A stretch of DNA of 40,939 bases from Lamprocystis purpurea DSM 4197 (GCF_000379525.1 NZ_KB902514.1:7758-48696), one strand, 5' to 3'. Counted from the stretch's first letter, positions 19,816 to 32,850 are shown. Made by a program: numbers and translations. Notes: generated by a model not told the origin, from the letters alone.

Positions 19816-19819
<4 letters not shown>
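19298..19819 (-). CDS. DUF2939 domain protein, membrane-anchored
   Basis: A 173-residue protein with an Arg-rich N-terminus, one membrane helix (about residues 23-42, LLVLLTLLIGYLIWPYVTLW) and a soluble C-terminal domain. The order of segments (single N-terminal helix, WRLDRALVRNDQIVLARLMDLDAIRDELRRRL, C-terminal beta-rich GWRVQALYY) fits DUF2939. Function unknown; the soluble part should face the periplasm if the positive-inside rule holds. The start at 19819 overlaps the end of yheS by 4 bp, so the two are coupled. Confidence in the family is moderate. Confidence 0.75.
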
Positions 19820-21717
<1,898 letters not shown>

Positions 21718-21749
21718 CGTCGAAAGGTATCTTCATCATCGGGAGGGAA

Positions 21750-23264
21750 TCAAGCCGACCCGCGGTCGAGGCGCCGGTAGCCGATCGCCTCGCTCAGGTG
21801 CGGCACGGCGATCGCGGCGGCCCCCGCCAGGTCGGCGATGGTCCGGGCAACCTTGAGGATACGGTGATAGGCGCGCGCCGACAGCGCGAGCCGGGCCAGC
21901 GCCTGCTGCATCAGGCGACGGCTGTTGTCATCCAGTGCGCAATCCCGCTCGACCTCCCGCGGGTGCAGTGCACAGTTCGGCTTGCCGGCCCGCGCCTGCT
22001 GGCGCGCGCGCGCGGCGGCCACCCGCGCCCGCGCGGCCGCGCTGGTCGAGGCGCCGGCGGGTGCCGGGCCGTCCAGCACCGACAGATCGAATCGCGGCAC
22101 CTCCACGTGCATGTCGATGCGATCCAGCAACGGACCCGAGATGCGCCCCCGATAACGCGCAACCTGATCCGCCGTGCAATGACAGCGCCCGCCGCTATCA
22201 CCCAGATAGCCGCAGGGACAGGGGTTCATCGCCGCCACCAGTTGAAAGCGTGCGGGGAACTCGGCCTGCTGCGCGGCACGCGAGATGTGAATCCGCCCCG
22301 ACTCCAGTGGCTCGCGCAGCACCTCCAACACCCGGCGATCGAACTCCGGCAACTCATCCAAGAACAGCACCCCCAGGTGCGCGAGCGAGATCTCACCCGG
22401 CCGCGGGTTGCTCCCCCCGCCCACCAGCGCGACCCCGGAAGCGGTATGGTGCGGCGACCGAAAGGGCCGTTGCAGCCAGGTCGCCGGATCGAACCCGGCA
22501 CGTTCACTGATCGAGCGGATCGCCGCGGTCTCCAGCGCCTCGGCTTCGGTCAGCGGCGGCAGCAATCCCGGTAACCGGTTCGCGAGCATCGACTTACCGG
22601 TCCCCGGCGGACCGATCAGCAACAGACTATGGCCACCCGCCGCGGCAACCTCCAGGGCGCGCTTGGCCTGCTCCTGACCGCGCACCTCCGCGAGATCCGG
22701 ATAGTCCGGAGCACAGACCGCGGCATGGTCCGGACAGCCGATCGGCAAACTCACGGCTCCGTTCAGGTGCTCGCACACCGCCAACAGGTGAGGCGCCGGA
22801 CGGACCCTGAGATCACTGACCAGGGCCGCCTCCGCCGCATTCTCAGTCGGCAGGATCAGTTCACGGCCGGCGTCGCGGGCGGCCAGGGCCGCCGGCAACA
22901 CGCCGGCGATCGGCCGCAGGTCCCCGGACAGCGCCAACTCACCCAGAAACTCACAGGCAGCAAGCCTCCCGGCCTGGACTTGACCGGAGGCGCCCAGGAT
23001 ACCCAGGGCAATCGCGAGGTCGAAGCGACCGCCCTCCTTGGGCAGGTCGGCCGGCGCCAGGTTGATGGTGATGCGCCCCAGCGGAAACTGAAAACGCCCG
23101 TTGAGCAACGCCCCACGCACCCGGTCCTTGCTTTCTTTGACCGCCAACTCGGGCAGTCCGACGATCGACAGGGCGGGTAAGCCGCCGGCGAGATGGACCT
23201 CGACCGTCACCAGCGGGGCCGCGATCCCCACCCGGGCACGACTATGCAGAACGCAAAGAGCCAC
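21750..23264 (-). CDS. yifB: YifB/ComM family Mg-chelatase-like AAA+ ATPase
   Basis: A 504-residue protein of the YifB/ComM family. Seen: an N-terminal Lon-like segment (VEVHLAGGLPALSIVGLPELAVKESKDRVR), a Walker A GPPGTGKSMLANRLPGLLPPL in the middle, Walker B LFLDELPEFDR, and AMNPCPCGYLGD. In naturally competent bacteria ComM is a helicase that promotes branch migration during transformation; whether that applies here is unknown. The start codon is GTG at 23264 (MALCVLHSRARVGI), matching family starts, without an obvious ribosome site. It lies 54 bp after ubiK. Confidence 0.92.
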   Translation of the reverse strand: MALCVLHSRARVGIAAPLVTVEVHLAGGLPALSIVGLPELAVKESKDRVRGALLNGRFQFPLGRITINLAPADLPKEGGRFDLAIALGILGASGQVQAGRLAACEFLGELALSGDLRPIAGVLPAALAARDAGRELILPTENAAEAALVSDLRVRPAPHLLAVCEHLNGAVSLPIGCPDHAAVCAPDYPDLAEVRGQEQAKRALEVAAAGGHSLLLIGPPGTGKSMLANRLPGLLPPLTEAEALETAAIRSISERAGFDPATWLQRPFRSPHHTASGVALVGGGSNPRPGEISLAHLGVLFLDELPEFDRRVLEVLREPLESGRIHISRAAQQAEFPARFQLVAAMNPCPCGYLGDSGGRCHCTADQVARYRGRISGPLLDRIDMHVEVPRFDLSVLDGPAPAGASTSAAARARVAAARARQQARAGKPNCALHPREVERDCALDDNSRRLMQQALARLALSARAYHRILKVARTIADLAGAAAIAVPHLSEAIGYRRLDRGSA

Positions 23265-23318
23265 GGGCGCGCTTGGCTGACCGGCCGGACTGTCAGAGCG
23301 ACACCGTGAACGCCTGGA

Positions 23319-23582
23319 TCAGCCCGACCGCGACGGCGCCCCGAGCGACCGCTCCAGTTCAGCGACTTGCGCTTCCAACTGGGTGAGTTTCTCACGGGTC
23401 CGGGCCAGCACCGCGGACTGCACGTCGAATTCCTCGCGCGTGACCAGATCCAGACGGTTGAGACCCGCCTCCAGTGACGTTCGGAGGTTACGACCCAAGT
23501 CCTCTTGGAGGGTCTGAATGCCCTTGGGCAAGGCGCTTGAGAGGCGCTGTACGAGATCGTCGAGTTGCTTCGGATCCAACAT
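23319..23582 (-). CDS. ubiK: Ubiquinone biosynthesis accessory factor UbiK
   Basis: An 87-residue protein of the YqiC/BMFP (UbiK) family, which assists aerobic ubiquinone synthesis together with UbiJ. Seen: MLDPKQLDDLVQRL at the start, a short amphipathic N-terminal half and a C-terminal coiled coil rich in Leu and Glu (about 45-80). The start at 23582 matches the family start; the longer reading adds an Arg/Pro-rich segment. It is first in the ubiK-yifB-yheS-DUF2939 run, divergent from the ammonium operon, an order common in gammaproteobacteria. Confidence 0.85.
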   Translation of the reverse strand: MLDPKQLDDLVQRLSSALPKGIQTLQEDLGRNLRTSLEAGLNRLDLVTREEFDVQSAVLARTREKLTQLEAQVAELERSLGAPSRSG

Positions 23583-23936
23583 GACAGGGGGTCCTCGGTG
23601 TAGGCCCCGGCACGACAGGCGTCCGCGGGGGGCTTGGGTTTGAACCTTCATTATAAGGGCTTGGGGTCGAACCCGTCTTTTCGGCGATCCGCACCATAAG
23701 AGTGCAGAAAGGTGATCAGAGGACCACGGATCAGGTCACATCTGGTGCAACCATCTGTTGCGATTTCCGCACAATCGACCCCAATGCCGTTGTGTATTCG
23801 GAACAGTCCGGGTTGGCACACTAGCTGCTTTCAGTGATTGTCGTGAACCTGGCACACCAGCCCAGCAAGTGACCGTGGTCTCAACCTGCCCGCGGAGCCG
23901 TAACGTACACTACAGGATTTCAGAGGTTTATCTCGC
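23583..23936. other. Divergent intergenic region between ubiK and the ammonium operon
   Basis: The 354 bases contain no gene. The only strong signal is the sigma-54 promoter at 23814-23828 for the plus-strand operon. NtrC-type enhancer sites were looked for by eye and none was convincing. Confidence 0.5.
23814..23828 (+). promoter_or_regulatory. Sigma-54 (RpoN) promoter of the porin-glnK-amtB operon
   Basis: TGGCAC-ACTAG-CTGC matches the TGGCAC-N5-TTGC consensus with one mismatch. The -24 GG (23815-23816) and -12 GC (23827-23828) have the required spacing. It predicts a start near 23840 and a leader of about 97 bases before the porin ATG. The genes downstream are classical nitrogen-controlled targets, which supports the call. 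Confidence 0.8.
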
Positions 23937-25176
<1,240 letters not shown>

Positions 25177-25198
25177 ACCTCAAGCCGGAGGAGAACCC

Positions 25199-26548
<1,350 letters not shown>

Positions 26549-26586
26549 ACCTCCGCGCGGACCGGTTGCGACCGGCCGCACCCACC

Positions 26587-26616
26587 AAGGCCAGACCCTC
26601 GCGGGTCTGGCCTTTT
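26587..26616 (+). terminator. Rho-independent terminator after amtB
   Basis: AAGGCCAGACCC (26587-26598), loop TCGC, and GGGTCTGGCCTT (26603-26614) form a perfect 12-bp stem followed by TT and a T-rich run (TTTTGCTTTG). It lies 38 bases after the amtB stop codon. Confidence 0.9.
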
Positions 26617-27002
26617 GCTTTGTCCACTCGACAGATATCCAGGCTGGTGGACACGGCATCAGACCGCCACACCGTGGTCAGCCGCGCAGCATAGACCCCA
26701 TGGGGAAGAGCGCGGGACACCCGGCACGGCCATCTTCGACCACGAAACTCAGAATATTCCGACAGACTGTCCCGCCGTTCCCGCATTACAGAATTTCCAT
26801 CATGGTCGATCATGACACCAGGTCCAGCGAAGCTGTGACCGCGGTGCTGAGAACAACAGGCACCAGGACTCAAGTCTCCGTTATGAGCCGGCCTGTCGAG
26901 TCATCGTGACCGCGAGGTCAGGTGGTCGGCACATCCGGATTCGCGGATCTTGATCAGGAAGCATGTCATCAACCCAGTGATCGTCAATTGAGGAAATCGG
27001 TA
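26617..27002. other. Non-coding gap before the protease gene
   Basis: No gene, repeat or strong promoter is recognised in these 386 bases. It presumably carries the protease promoter. Confidence 0.4.
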
Positions 27003-28190
27003 ATGAACAGCCAAAGCAAGCGTCGGTTCAATGCCTCCCTGCACGCGGCAGGAATCAGTCTGGCCATCTTCTACTCGTGTTCCGCAATCGCGGCATCCAG
27101 CGGGGCCGGGGCGAGCGCGGGAGGCGGCCGGCAGACTGGCGGTCAATCGCCAACCGTCACGATCACCGTCTCACCGAAAAAGCAAGCGGCGGCTTCAGCC
27201 TACTGGACCCGCCAGCGGGTTGCCGATGCGCCGGCGCTGGCTTTCGCGATCGATACCGGATCAGGTGCGATTGACGCCGCCGCCCTGGATGAGATAGCGG
27301 CACTGGGGCCGGAAGAAGCCGTGCCGGCCGGTGCAGCCGCACCAGGCGCCACCGACCTGGCGCGCGCCGCCTTCGCCGCGGATTGGGATGCCTTGGCGGA
27401 AAGCGAGGCGCTGGACTCCGATCTGAGCACGGAGAGCCCCACGGACTTCATGGCTGGAACCGCCGGCGTCTATATGTCATGGGATGTCGGCACGGTGACG
27501 GCGCTCGCCACGGTCTATCCCCACCGGTGGATGGGCAAATTGACATTCAATGTTCCGGGCGGCGGCGCGTCTTGCTCGGCAACCGCCATCAGCGGCAACA
27601 ATATCGTCACCGCCGCTCATTGCGTATACGATTCGACGGCGAACACCTGGTACAGTAACTGGGTCTTCACGCCGGCATACCGCAACGGCACGGCTCCCTA
27701 CGGCACCTTCTCGGCCAAGGCCTGCACGATTCTCACTAGTTGGATGAACCTGACGGGGAGCTACAGCATCAATACCTGGACCCGGCATGACGTGGCGGTC
27801 TGCTCCATGAACAATAACTCCGCCGGGCAGACGCTGAACGCCGCGGTCGGCTCTGCCGGCCGGTTGTGGAATGCGTCCAATACCCAGATCGTATTCAACA
27901 GCGGCTATCCTGCCCAAGACTATAACCTCGCCTCGATCCCCAGCCCGGCACAGTATCTGCGCGCCTGTGTCGCGGAGACCTTCCTGCAGACGACTGACAC
28001 CTTGGGTATGGGCTGCAATTGGGGTCCCGGCATCAGCGGCGGTTCATGGCTGGTCGGCTATAAGCCCACCGTCGTTAGTGGTCAGACCAACAGCGTCAAT
28101 TCCGGTCTCTATGTCGGCCAGCAGAATATGTACGGGGCCAGGTTCAACAGCAACAATATCGTTCCGCTCTGCACCGCTCGCGGTTGCTGA
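27003..28190 (+). CDS. Secreted trypsin-like serine peptidase
   Basis: A 395-residue exported protein. Seen: a signal peptide (1 to about 31, ending SAIAAS), a Gly/Ala-rich, acidic pro-region (about 32-150), then a chymotrypsin/V8-fold domain. Catalytic residues are visible: His206 in VTAAHC, Asp263 in WTRHDVAVC and Ser345 in GPGISGGSW. The usual GDSGG is GISGG here, as in some glutamyl-endopeptidase-like families. Several cysteines (191/207 and 322/338, plus 241, 267, 389-395) suggest disulfides. A long pro-region suggests activation by cleavage. Substrate and role are unknown. It is a single gene with a strong hairpin downstream. Confidence 0.85.
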   Translation: MNSQSKRRFNASLHAAGISLAIFYSCSAIAASSGAGASAGGGRQTGGQSPTVTITVSPKKQAAASAYWTRQRVADAPALAFAIDTGSGAIDAAALDEIAALGPEEAVPAGAAAPGATDLARAAFAADWDALAESEALDSDLSTESPTDFMAGTAGVYMSWDVGTVTALATVYPHRWMGKLTFNVPGGGASCSATAISGNNIVTAAHCVYDSTANTWYSNWVFTPAYRNGTAPYGTFSAKACTILTSWMNLTGSYSINTWTRHDVAVCSMNNNSAGQTLNAAVGSAGRLWNASNTQIVFNSGYPAQDYNLASIPSPAQYLRACVAETFLQTTDTLGMGCNWGPGISGGSWLVGYKPTVVSGQTNSVNSGLYVGQQNMYGARFNSNNIVPLCTARGC

Positions 28191-28225
28191 CCACTGAACC
28201 CAGGCCGCTATCGCAACGTATCCTC

Positions 28226-28251
28226 GGGGCCTGGCACACCAGCCAGGCCCC
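28226..28251. terminator. Bidirectional hairpin between the protease and kef genes
   Basis: GGGGCCTGGC (28226-28235) and GCCAGGCCCC (28242-28251) form a perfect 10-bp stem with a 6-base loop between converging genes. It ends 2 bases from the kef stop codon. There is no long T-run on either side, so efficiency is uncertain. Confidence 0.65.
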
Positions 28252-28252
28252 T

Positions 28253-30175
28253 TCACTCACCCCCGTCCAACTCGCGGTTGAAACCCCGTGGCGGCGGTGT
28301 CCAGCCGCGTTCAGTGCGGTCGTGCAATTGCAGACGATCCGAGTTGAGCGCGTCCTGCAGGGAGCCGACGTGCTCGCGGATACGCGCTTGCAGAACCAGG
28401 TTGCGGGCGATATCCGGGTTCTCGTCCCACAGGTCGTACATGCTCGTCAAACCCTCGGCCTCGTGACGGCGGAAGGCCCGGGCCATCCGCTCGACCTTGA
28501 AGGGATGCATACCCAGGGCTTTGAGGGCCGCAACGCCCAGGGTCAGTGAACTGTCAAAAACTTCCCGCACCACCAGATCCGCACCCGCATTTTGCAACAG
28601 ATACAGATGCCTGACATCAAAGGCACGGGCCAAGATCTTGACCGTCGGATAGGTGCGGCGCACATGCTCGACCATCTTCACCGCCCGATCCTGATCATCG
28701 ATGGCGATGACGAAGAGGCGCGCCTGGCTGATGCCGGCCGCATGCAGCAGGTCCGGGCGGGAGGCATCCCCGTAATAGCCCTTGATCCCGACCTTGCGCA
28801 GCAGGTCGATCTGGTCCGCACGGTTGTCCAACACCACCGTCCGCACGCCGCTTGCCAGCAGCAGCCGGTTGACGATCTGACCGAAGCGGCCGACTCCCGC
28901 GATAACCACGGTCCCCCACTCATCGATGCTGTCGGGCGCCGGCGCGCTGCCGGTGCGTAGCGCCGGTGCGATCAGCCGGTCATAAACAATGAAGAGCGCC
29001 GGTGTCAGCAGCATGGACAGCGCCACCACCAACGACAGAATCCGCGCGAGATCCGCCGGGATGACCCCGTTCTGCACACTGAACGCCAGCAGGACGAACC
29101 CGAATTCACCGGCCTGGGCCAACCCCAGGGCGAACAGCCATTGGTCGCCGGGTTGCAACCGGAACAGCCGCGCCAGCCCGAGCAGCACGGCCATCTTGAG
29201 CGACATGACACTGAGGGTCAGAACGATCACCGCGGCGAGATGCGCGGACAGGACCCCGAAATCGATCCCCGCGCCCACGGTGATGAAGAACAGCCCGAGC
29301 AGCAAGCCCTTGAAGGGTTCGATATCCGATTGGAGTTCATGGCGGAATTCGCTGTTCGCCAGCACCACCCCCGCCAGGAAGGTGCCCAGGGCCGGCGACA
29401 GGTCGACCAGGGTCATCAAGAGCGCGATGCCGATGATCAGCAGCAGCGCACTGGCCGTAAAGACCTCGCGCAGCCGGGACTCCGCGATGTAACGGAACAG
29501 CGGGCGCGATAAATAGTGACCGGCGAGCACCACCAGGGCGACCGCCCCCAACACCACCAGGGCATAACCCCAGCCCGGCAGACCGGCCACCAGACTGAGT
29601 GCCCCATGCGCCGCACCCTCGCCCGGTCCGCCTGGCCCCGCCGCCCACCAGCCGCTCAGGCCCGGCGCGGCCAACAGCGGAATCAGGGCGAGCACGGGAA
29701 TCAGCGAGAGATCCTGAAACAGCAGCACCGCAAAGCTCGCCTGCCCGCCGTCCGTTCGGGTCAACCCCTTCTCACCCAAGGTCTGGAGCACGATGGCGGT
29801 CGACGACATGGCAAAGATCAGGCCGATCGCCAACCCCAGACCCCAGTGGTAACCGAGCAACAGCGCCGCGGCGGCGATCAGCACCGCGGTCATCATGACC
29901 TGTAGGCCGCCGAGCCCCAGGACGCGGGCACGCATCGCCCACAGCAGCTTGGGCTCCAGTTCCAGGCCGATCAGGAACAGCATCATGACCACGCCGAACT
30001 CGGCGACGTGCTGGACCTCCTCGGTCTCGGCACCCACGAGACCCAGGGTCGGTCCGATCACGATGCCGGCGATCAGATAGCCGAGCACCGAGCCCAGGCC
30101 GAGCCGGTTGGCAATGGGCACCGCCAGCACCGCGGCAGTCAGATAGATGAAAGCGTGAAACAGCATCCCGTCCAT
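28253..30175 (-). CDS. KefB/KefC-type monovalent cation:proton antiporter (CPA2)
   Basis: A 640-residue membrane protein. The N-terminal part (about 1-390) has the helices of a CPA2 Na+/H+ or K+/H+ exchanger, with the LGLGSVLGYLIAGIVIGP and LLFLIGLELEP-type segments. An RCK/TrkA-N domain follows (about 400-530) with a dinucleotide-binding VVIAGVGRFGQIV loop, and then a C-terminal tail. The start at 30175 is preferred: it lies just after the upstream stop with a GGGAG ribosome site, whereas the longer start would overlap the preceding gene by 35 bp. Coupling to a KefF-like gene supports glutathione- or electrophile-responsive K+ efflux; exact ion and gating are inferred. Confidence 0.88.
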   Translation of the reverse strand: MDGMLFHAFIYLTAAVLAVPIANRLGLGSVLGYLIAGIVIGPTLGLVGAETEEVQHVAEFGVVMMLFLIGLELEPKLLWAMRARVLGLGGLQVMMTAVLIAAAALLLGYHWGLGLAIGLIFAMSSTAIVLQTLGEKGLTRTDGGQASFAVLLFQDLSLIPVLALIPLLAAPGLSGWWAAGPGGPGEGAAHGALSLVAGLPGWGYALVVLGAVALVVLAGHYLSRPLFRYIAESRLREVFTASALLLIIGIALLMTLVDLSPALGTFLAGVVLANSEFRHELQSDIEPFKGLLLGLFFITVGAGIDFGVLSAHLAAVIVLTLSVMSLKMAVLLGLARLFRLQPGDQWLFALGLAQAGEFGFVLLAFSVQNGVIPADLARILSLVVALSMLLTPALFIVYDRLIAPALRTGSAPAPDSIDEWGTVVIAGVGRFGQIVNRLLLASGVRTVVLDNRADQIDLLRKVGIKGYYGDASRPDLLHAAGISQARLFVIAIDDQDRAVKMVEHVRRTYPTVKILARAFDVRHLYLLQNAGADLVVREVFDSSLTLGVAALKALGMHPFKVERMARAFRRHEAEGLTSMYDLWDENPDIARNLVLQARIREHVGSLQDALNSDRLQLHDRTERGWTPPPRGFNRELDGGE

Positions 30176-30179
30176 CAGT

Positions 30180-30851
30180 TCAGGGCTCCCGGAGAATGGC
30201 GTCGAGGTCGGCATTGAGCTTGGTCAGCGGCAAGGCCGCCGCCAAATCGAGCCGATGGTCGCGCAGGGCTTCGAGCACCCGCACCCAGTCGGTCACATGA
30301 GCGCCGATGCGCCCCTCATCCACCGCGGTCCGGGCACCGAACAGGGCAAAGGGCGGCAGGAAGACCATGCCGCACAGGCGCGCGGTCTGTTCCAACGGGC
30401 ACAGCAGTTGGCGAATCGTGAAATGGTTGTAGCCGGCAGCACAGTAGGCCTGCTCCGGGCCGCCGGCGGTCAAGGCGTTGAAGAACAGTTTGCCGTGCAG
30501 CGCAGTCCCCCCAACCCCGTATGCAAAGCCATATTCCAGCACCAGATCCTGCCATTCCTTGAAGATCGAGGGCGTTGAGTACCAATACAGCGGGTGCATG
30601 AAGCAGATCACATCATGGCCGCGCAGACGCGCCTGTTCCCGGTCGACATCGATCTCGCCGGTCGGATACTCGGCATAGAGATCGACCAGGGTCACGCCCG
30701 CGACCCTTGCGGTCGCATCAAAAAGCGGGCGATTGGCCTCGGAGCGGTCGATCGACGGGTGGGCGAACAGACACAGGATGCGCCGCCGGCCACTGGCCGC
30801 GCCGACCTGGGCCCCTCCCTGGATAGTTGCAACTGGCTCGTGCGACGGCAT
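30180..30851 (-). CDS. KefF-like NAD(P)H-dependent flavoprotein
   Basis: A 223-residue flavodoxin-fold oxidoreductase related to KefF/KefG and MdaB-type quinone reductases. Seen: RRILCLFAHPSIDRSEANRPL at the N-terminus, DLYAEYPTGEIDVDREQ, a conserved FMHPLYWYSTPSIFKEWQDLVLEYGFAYG flavin-site segment and FFNALTAGGPEQAY. In E. coli such proteins bind the cytoplasmic face of KefC/KefB and are needed for full efflux. The start at 30851 avoids reading into the upstream repeat. It ends 4 bases before the antiporter ATG, so the two are coupled. Confidence 0.88.
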   Translation of the reverse strand: MPSHEPVATIQGGAQVGAASGRRRILCLFAHPSIDRSEANRPLFDATARVAGVTLVDLYAEYPTGEIDVDREQARLRGHDVICFMHPLYWYSTPSIFKEWQDLVLEYGFAYGVGGTALHGKLFFNALTAGGPEQAYCAAGYNHFTIRQLLCPLEQTARLCGMVFLPPFALFGARTAVDEGRIGAHVTDWVRVLEALRDHRLDLAAALPLTKLNADLDAILREP

Positions 30852-30879
30852 AGCGGACCCCTGATACGATACAACTCGC

Positions 30880-30960
30880 CCGCGCCGAGCGCGGTATGCG
30901 ATGTTTTTGGATGAGATCGGCCCCGGCAGACTCGACGATTGCTGGAGCTGGCGCGGTTTA
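30880..30960 (-). repeat. 85-bp-type element, truncated copy
   Basis: Read on the minus strand it starts TAAACCGCGCC and follows the element at 16395-16479 for about 81 bases (GTCGAGTCTGCCGGGGCCGA, then AACATCGCATACCGCGCT). It diverges before the final TTTA of the terminal repeat. Confidence 0.7.
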
Positions 30961-30972
30961 TAGTCTTCGTCT

Positions 30973-31044
30973 CTGATATCCAGACAGACCCTGGGTGTAG
31001 GGGCGGGTTTCAAACCCGCCCCTACGTCCGGTCATCACATCCGA
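30973..31044 (+). repeat. 29-bp palindrome repeat family, copy 2
   Basis: Core palindrome at 30997-31025 with flanks CTGATATCCAGACAGAC and GTCCGGTCATCACATCCGA. Same order as the copy at 36998-37068 and opposite to the copy at 4998-5067. Confidence 0.85.
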
Positions 31045-31192
31045 CGGCGATAATCAATCGGCAGCTTACCCAAGAACAGCGCTTGGGCGAAGTACCCGAG
31101 CGCTTGGCGACCAGGCCGGGGGATGCCGTCAGCCTCGACCTGCCGTATCCTGATCGATCGAGCCTCCCCCACCAGCCGCGAGTCCAAGCCCG

Positions 31193-31840
31193 ATGACCGA
31201 CCAACCGACCCAGCGCCACCCCACTCAAATCAATCTGCATACCAAGTCGCGCGTGCTGACCATCGGCTTCGACGACGGCGCCCTGTTCGAACTGCCCTGT
31301 GAATATCTGCGGGTCTTCTCCCGCGCCGCGGAGGTCCGCAGCGCACCGCAACCCGTCACCGGCAAGGAGGGCGTGAACATCAGCGCCATCGAGCCGCAAG
31401 GCCAGTACGCCGTGCGCATCCGCTTCGACGACGGTCACGACACCAGCATCTACTCGTGGGACACCCTCTACACCCTGGGCCGGGATCAGGCGCAGAACTG
31501 GGCGGACTATCTGGCGCGGCTGGAGCAGATCGGCTACCAGCGCAAGGAACCGGATCAGGGAGACAAGCGGGTGCGGCTGCTCTACTTCTCCTGGCTGGCA
31601 AGAAAGATGCGCAAGGAGTCCGATCAGGTGATCGTACCGGCATCGGTGGCGGACGTGGACGGCCTGCTCAAGTGGTTGGGGGCGCGCAAGAAAGGCGCCG
31701 CGGTACTGTTCACCCCGGAACGGGTGCGGGTGACCGTGAACAAGCAGTTCACCGAGGGCTTCACCAAGCTCCACGACGGCGATGAGATCGGACTGGTGCC
31801 CACCTCACCGACGGCACCCGCTACGCCGGATTTGATCTAG
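31193..31840 (+). CDS. DUF971 protein fused to a MoaD/ThiS-like domain
   Basis: A 215-residue fusion. Residues 1 to about 118 are DUF971 (TKSRVLTIGFDDGALFELPCEYLRVFS ... VRIRFDDGHDTSIYSWDTLYTL), a small beta-rich domain related to the N-terminus of gamma-butyrobetaine hydroxylases and found in some Fe-S/Mrp-type proteins. Residues 125 to about 203 resemble MoaD/ThiS beta-grasp sulfur carriers (VRLLYFSWLARKM ... LHDGDEIGLVPTS). The C-terminus ends SPTAPATPDLI, without the Gly-Gly needed for adenylation and thiocarboxylation, so a sulfur-carrier role is unlikely unless the tail is processed. Function unknown. No ribosome site is strong. Its stop codon overlaps that of the converging sulfotransferase. 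Confidence 0.85.
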   Translation: MTDQPTQRHPTQINLHTKSRVLTIGFDDGALFELPCEYLRVFSRAAEVRSAPQPVTGKEGVNISAIEPQGQYAVRIRFDDGHDTSIYSWDTLYTLGRDQAQNWADYLARLEQIGYQRKEPDQGDKRVRLLYFSWLARKMRKESDQVIVPASVADVDGLLKWLGARKKGAAVLFTPERVRVTVNKQFTEGFTKLHDGDEIGLVPTSPTAPATPDLI

Positions 31841-32817
31841 TTCCCAAGGCCCCAACGTACCCCGAATTCGGCCGCCATGCGAGTCTCGGTCTGCGCACTG
31901 AGCAGCGCGTAGAGCTGCTCGACCACGGCGGCCTCCGGGCTGCCGGCCAGATCGTCAATGCCGGGCTCGGGGGCGCGGGTGAGTCCGTGCCGGACGCGGG
32001 CGACCAGCGCGTGCGGCAATAGGGTGCGGGCGGCCCAGGCAACACCGGTGCGGCGCAGCAGCCGCGAGAGCCCGGTTTCGACCCGGTGATCGCCGACGTT
32101 GAACTCACCATCCGTGTCGGACACGGGTTCAGGGTCGAGCCCCAGATGGGCGAAGCAGCGCGCCAGCACCTGTTCGGGTTGACGGCGCAGGGCTTCCTGG
32201 GGGATGACCAGCAAGGCGTCTCCGAAAGTCTGACGGTAGACCCCGATCAGTGGATCATAGAAGCCGCCGGCAACCACGGTGATGGTCCCCCGACCGGCGG
32301 GACGGTCCGGTCCTATCCAATCCCGACTCGCGGCCAGCCGCGCGATGAGGTCCGCATCGTCCGCGGCCCCGACCGCGGCGGACAGACCGGTCAGATTCCG
32401 GCGGACTTCGGCGCTCAGACGCGACTCGGCCCAACCCTCGGCGTGGCGCATGCGCCAGTCCGACACCAGACGTTTGCGCGGGTCGCGCACCGTGAGGATG
32501 ACGCGCAGGTTCGGGCAAGCCTCTTTGAGACGCCGGGCGGTCCCCTCGATCACGGCGGGGTGGGTATAGCTGGTGCTGGCGTCGATGACCAGGCGCCCGC
32601 GGCGGCGCGCCGCCGCCACGGCTGCCGCATAGTCCGAGGCGCTCAGGGCATTGGCCCGCGCCCGCGCGGGGAGATCCGGCTCCAGCCCCCAGGAGAAGCG
32701 ATGCGGTTCCTTTGGCTCGATGAGCGCGACCTGGCTGTGCCCGGCAAGCAGGGTGGCGAGCGCCGTGGTGCCGGCCTTGGGAAAACCGGCGATCACGATG
32801 TCCGGGCGGTCAGCCAT
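31837..32817 (-). CDS. Sulfotransferase family protein
   Basis: A 326-residue cytosolic-type sulfotransferase. Seen: the 5'-phosphosulfate loop IVIAGFPKAGTTAL (9-22), where the Lys and Thr bind the PAPS phosphate, and the 3'-phosphate segment VRDPRKRLVSDW. An Arg/Glu-rich C-terminus follows. The enzyme would transfer sulfate from PAPS to a carbohydrate, lipid or peptide acceptor; the acceptor cannot be told. No signal peptide. It converges on the DUF971 fusion gene, and their stop codons share the palindrome CTAG. It lies 33 bp downstream of nudB on the same strand. Confidence 0.85.
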   Translation of the reverse strand: MADRPDIVIAGFPKAGTTALATLLAGHSQVALIEPKEPHRFSWGLEPDLPARARANALSASDYAAAVAAARRRGRLVIDASTSYTHPAVIEGTARRLKEACPNLRVILTVRDPRKRLVSDWRMRHAEGWAESRLSAEVRRNLTGLSAAVGAADDADLIARLAASRDWIGPDRPAGRGTITVVAGGFYDPLIGVYRQTFGDALLVIPQEALRRQPEQVLARCFAHLGLDPEPVSDTDGEFNVGDHRVETGLSRLLRRTGVAWAARTLLPHALVARVRHGLTRAPEPGIDDLAGSPEAAVVEQLYALLSAQTETRMAAEFGVRWGLGN

Positions 32818-32850
32818 CAGTATCAGCTCCGCTGCTTCCGTAAGGCCCGC

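Larger units (their letters stand above)
30852..31192. other. Repeat-filled gap upstream of the DUF971 fusion gene
   Basis: The 341 bases between divergent genes contain a truncated 85-bp-type element (30880-30960) immediately next to copy 2 of the 29-bp palindrome repeat (30973-31044). Nothing else is recognised. Promoters of both genes must lie here. Confidence 0.6.

Noticed and set aside
30852-31013. Extension of the KefF-like protein upstream to position 31013
   Set aside because: The extra residues are translated from repeat DNA (85-bp-type element and palindrome flank) and have no family counterpart.
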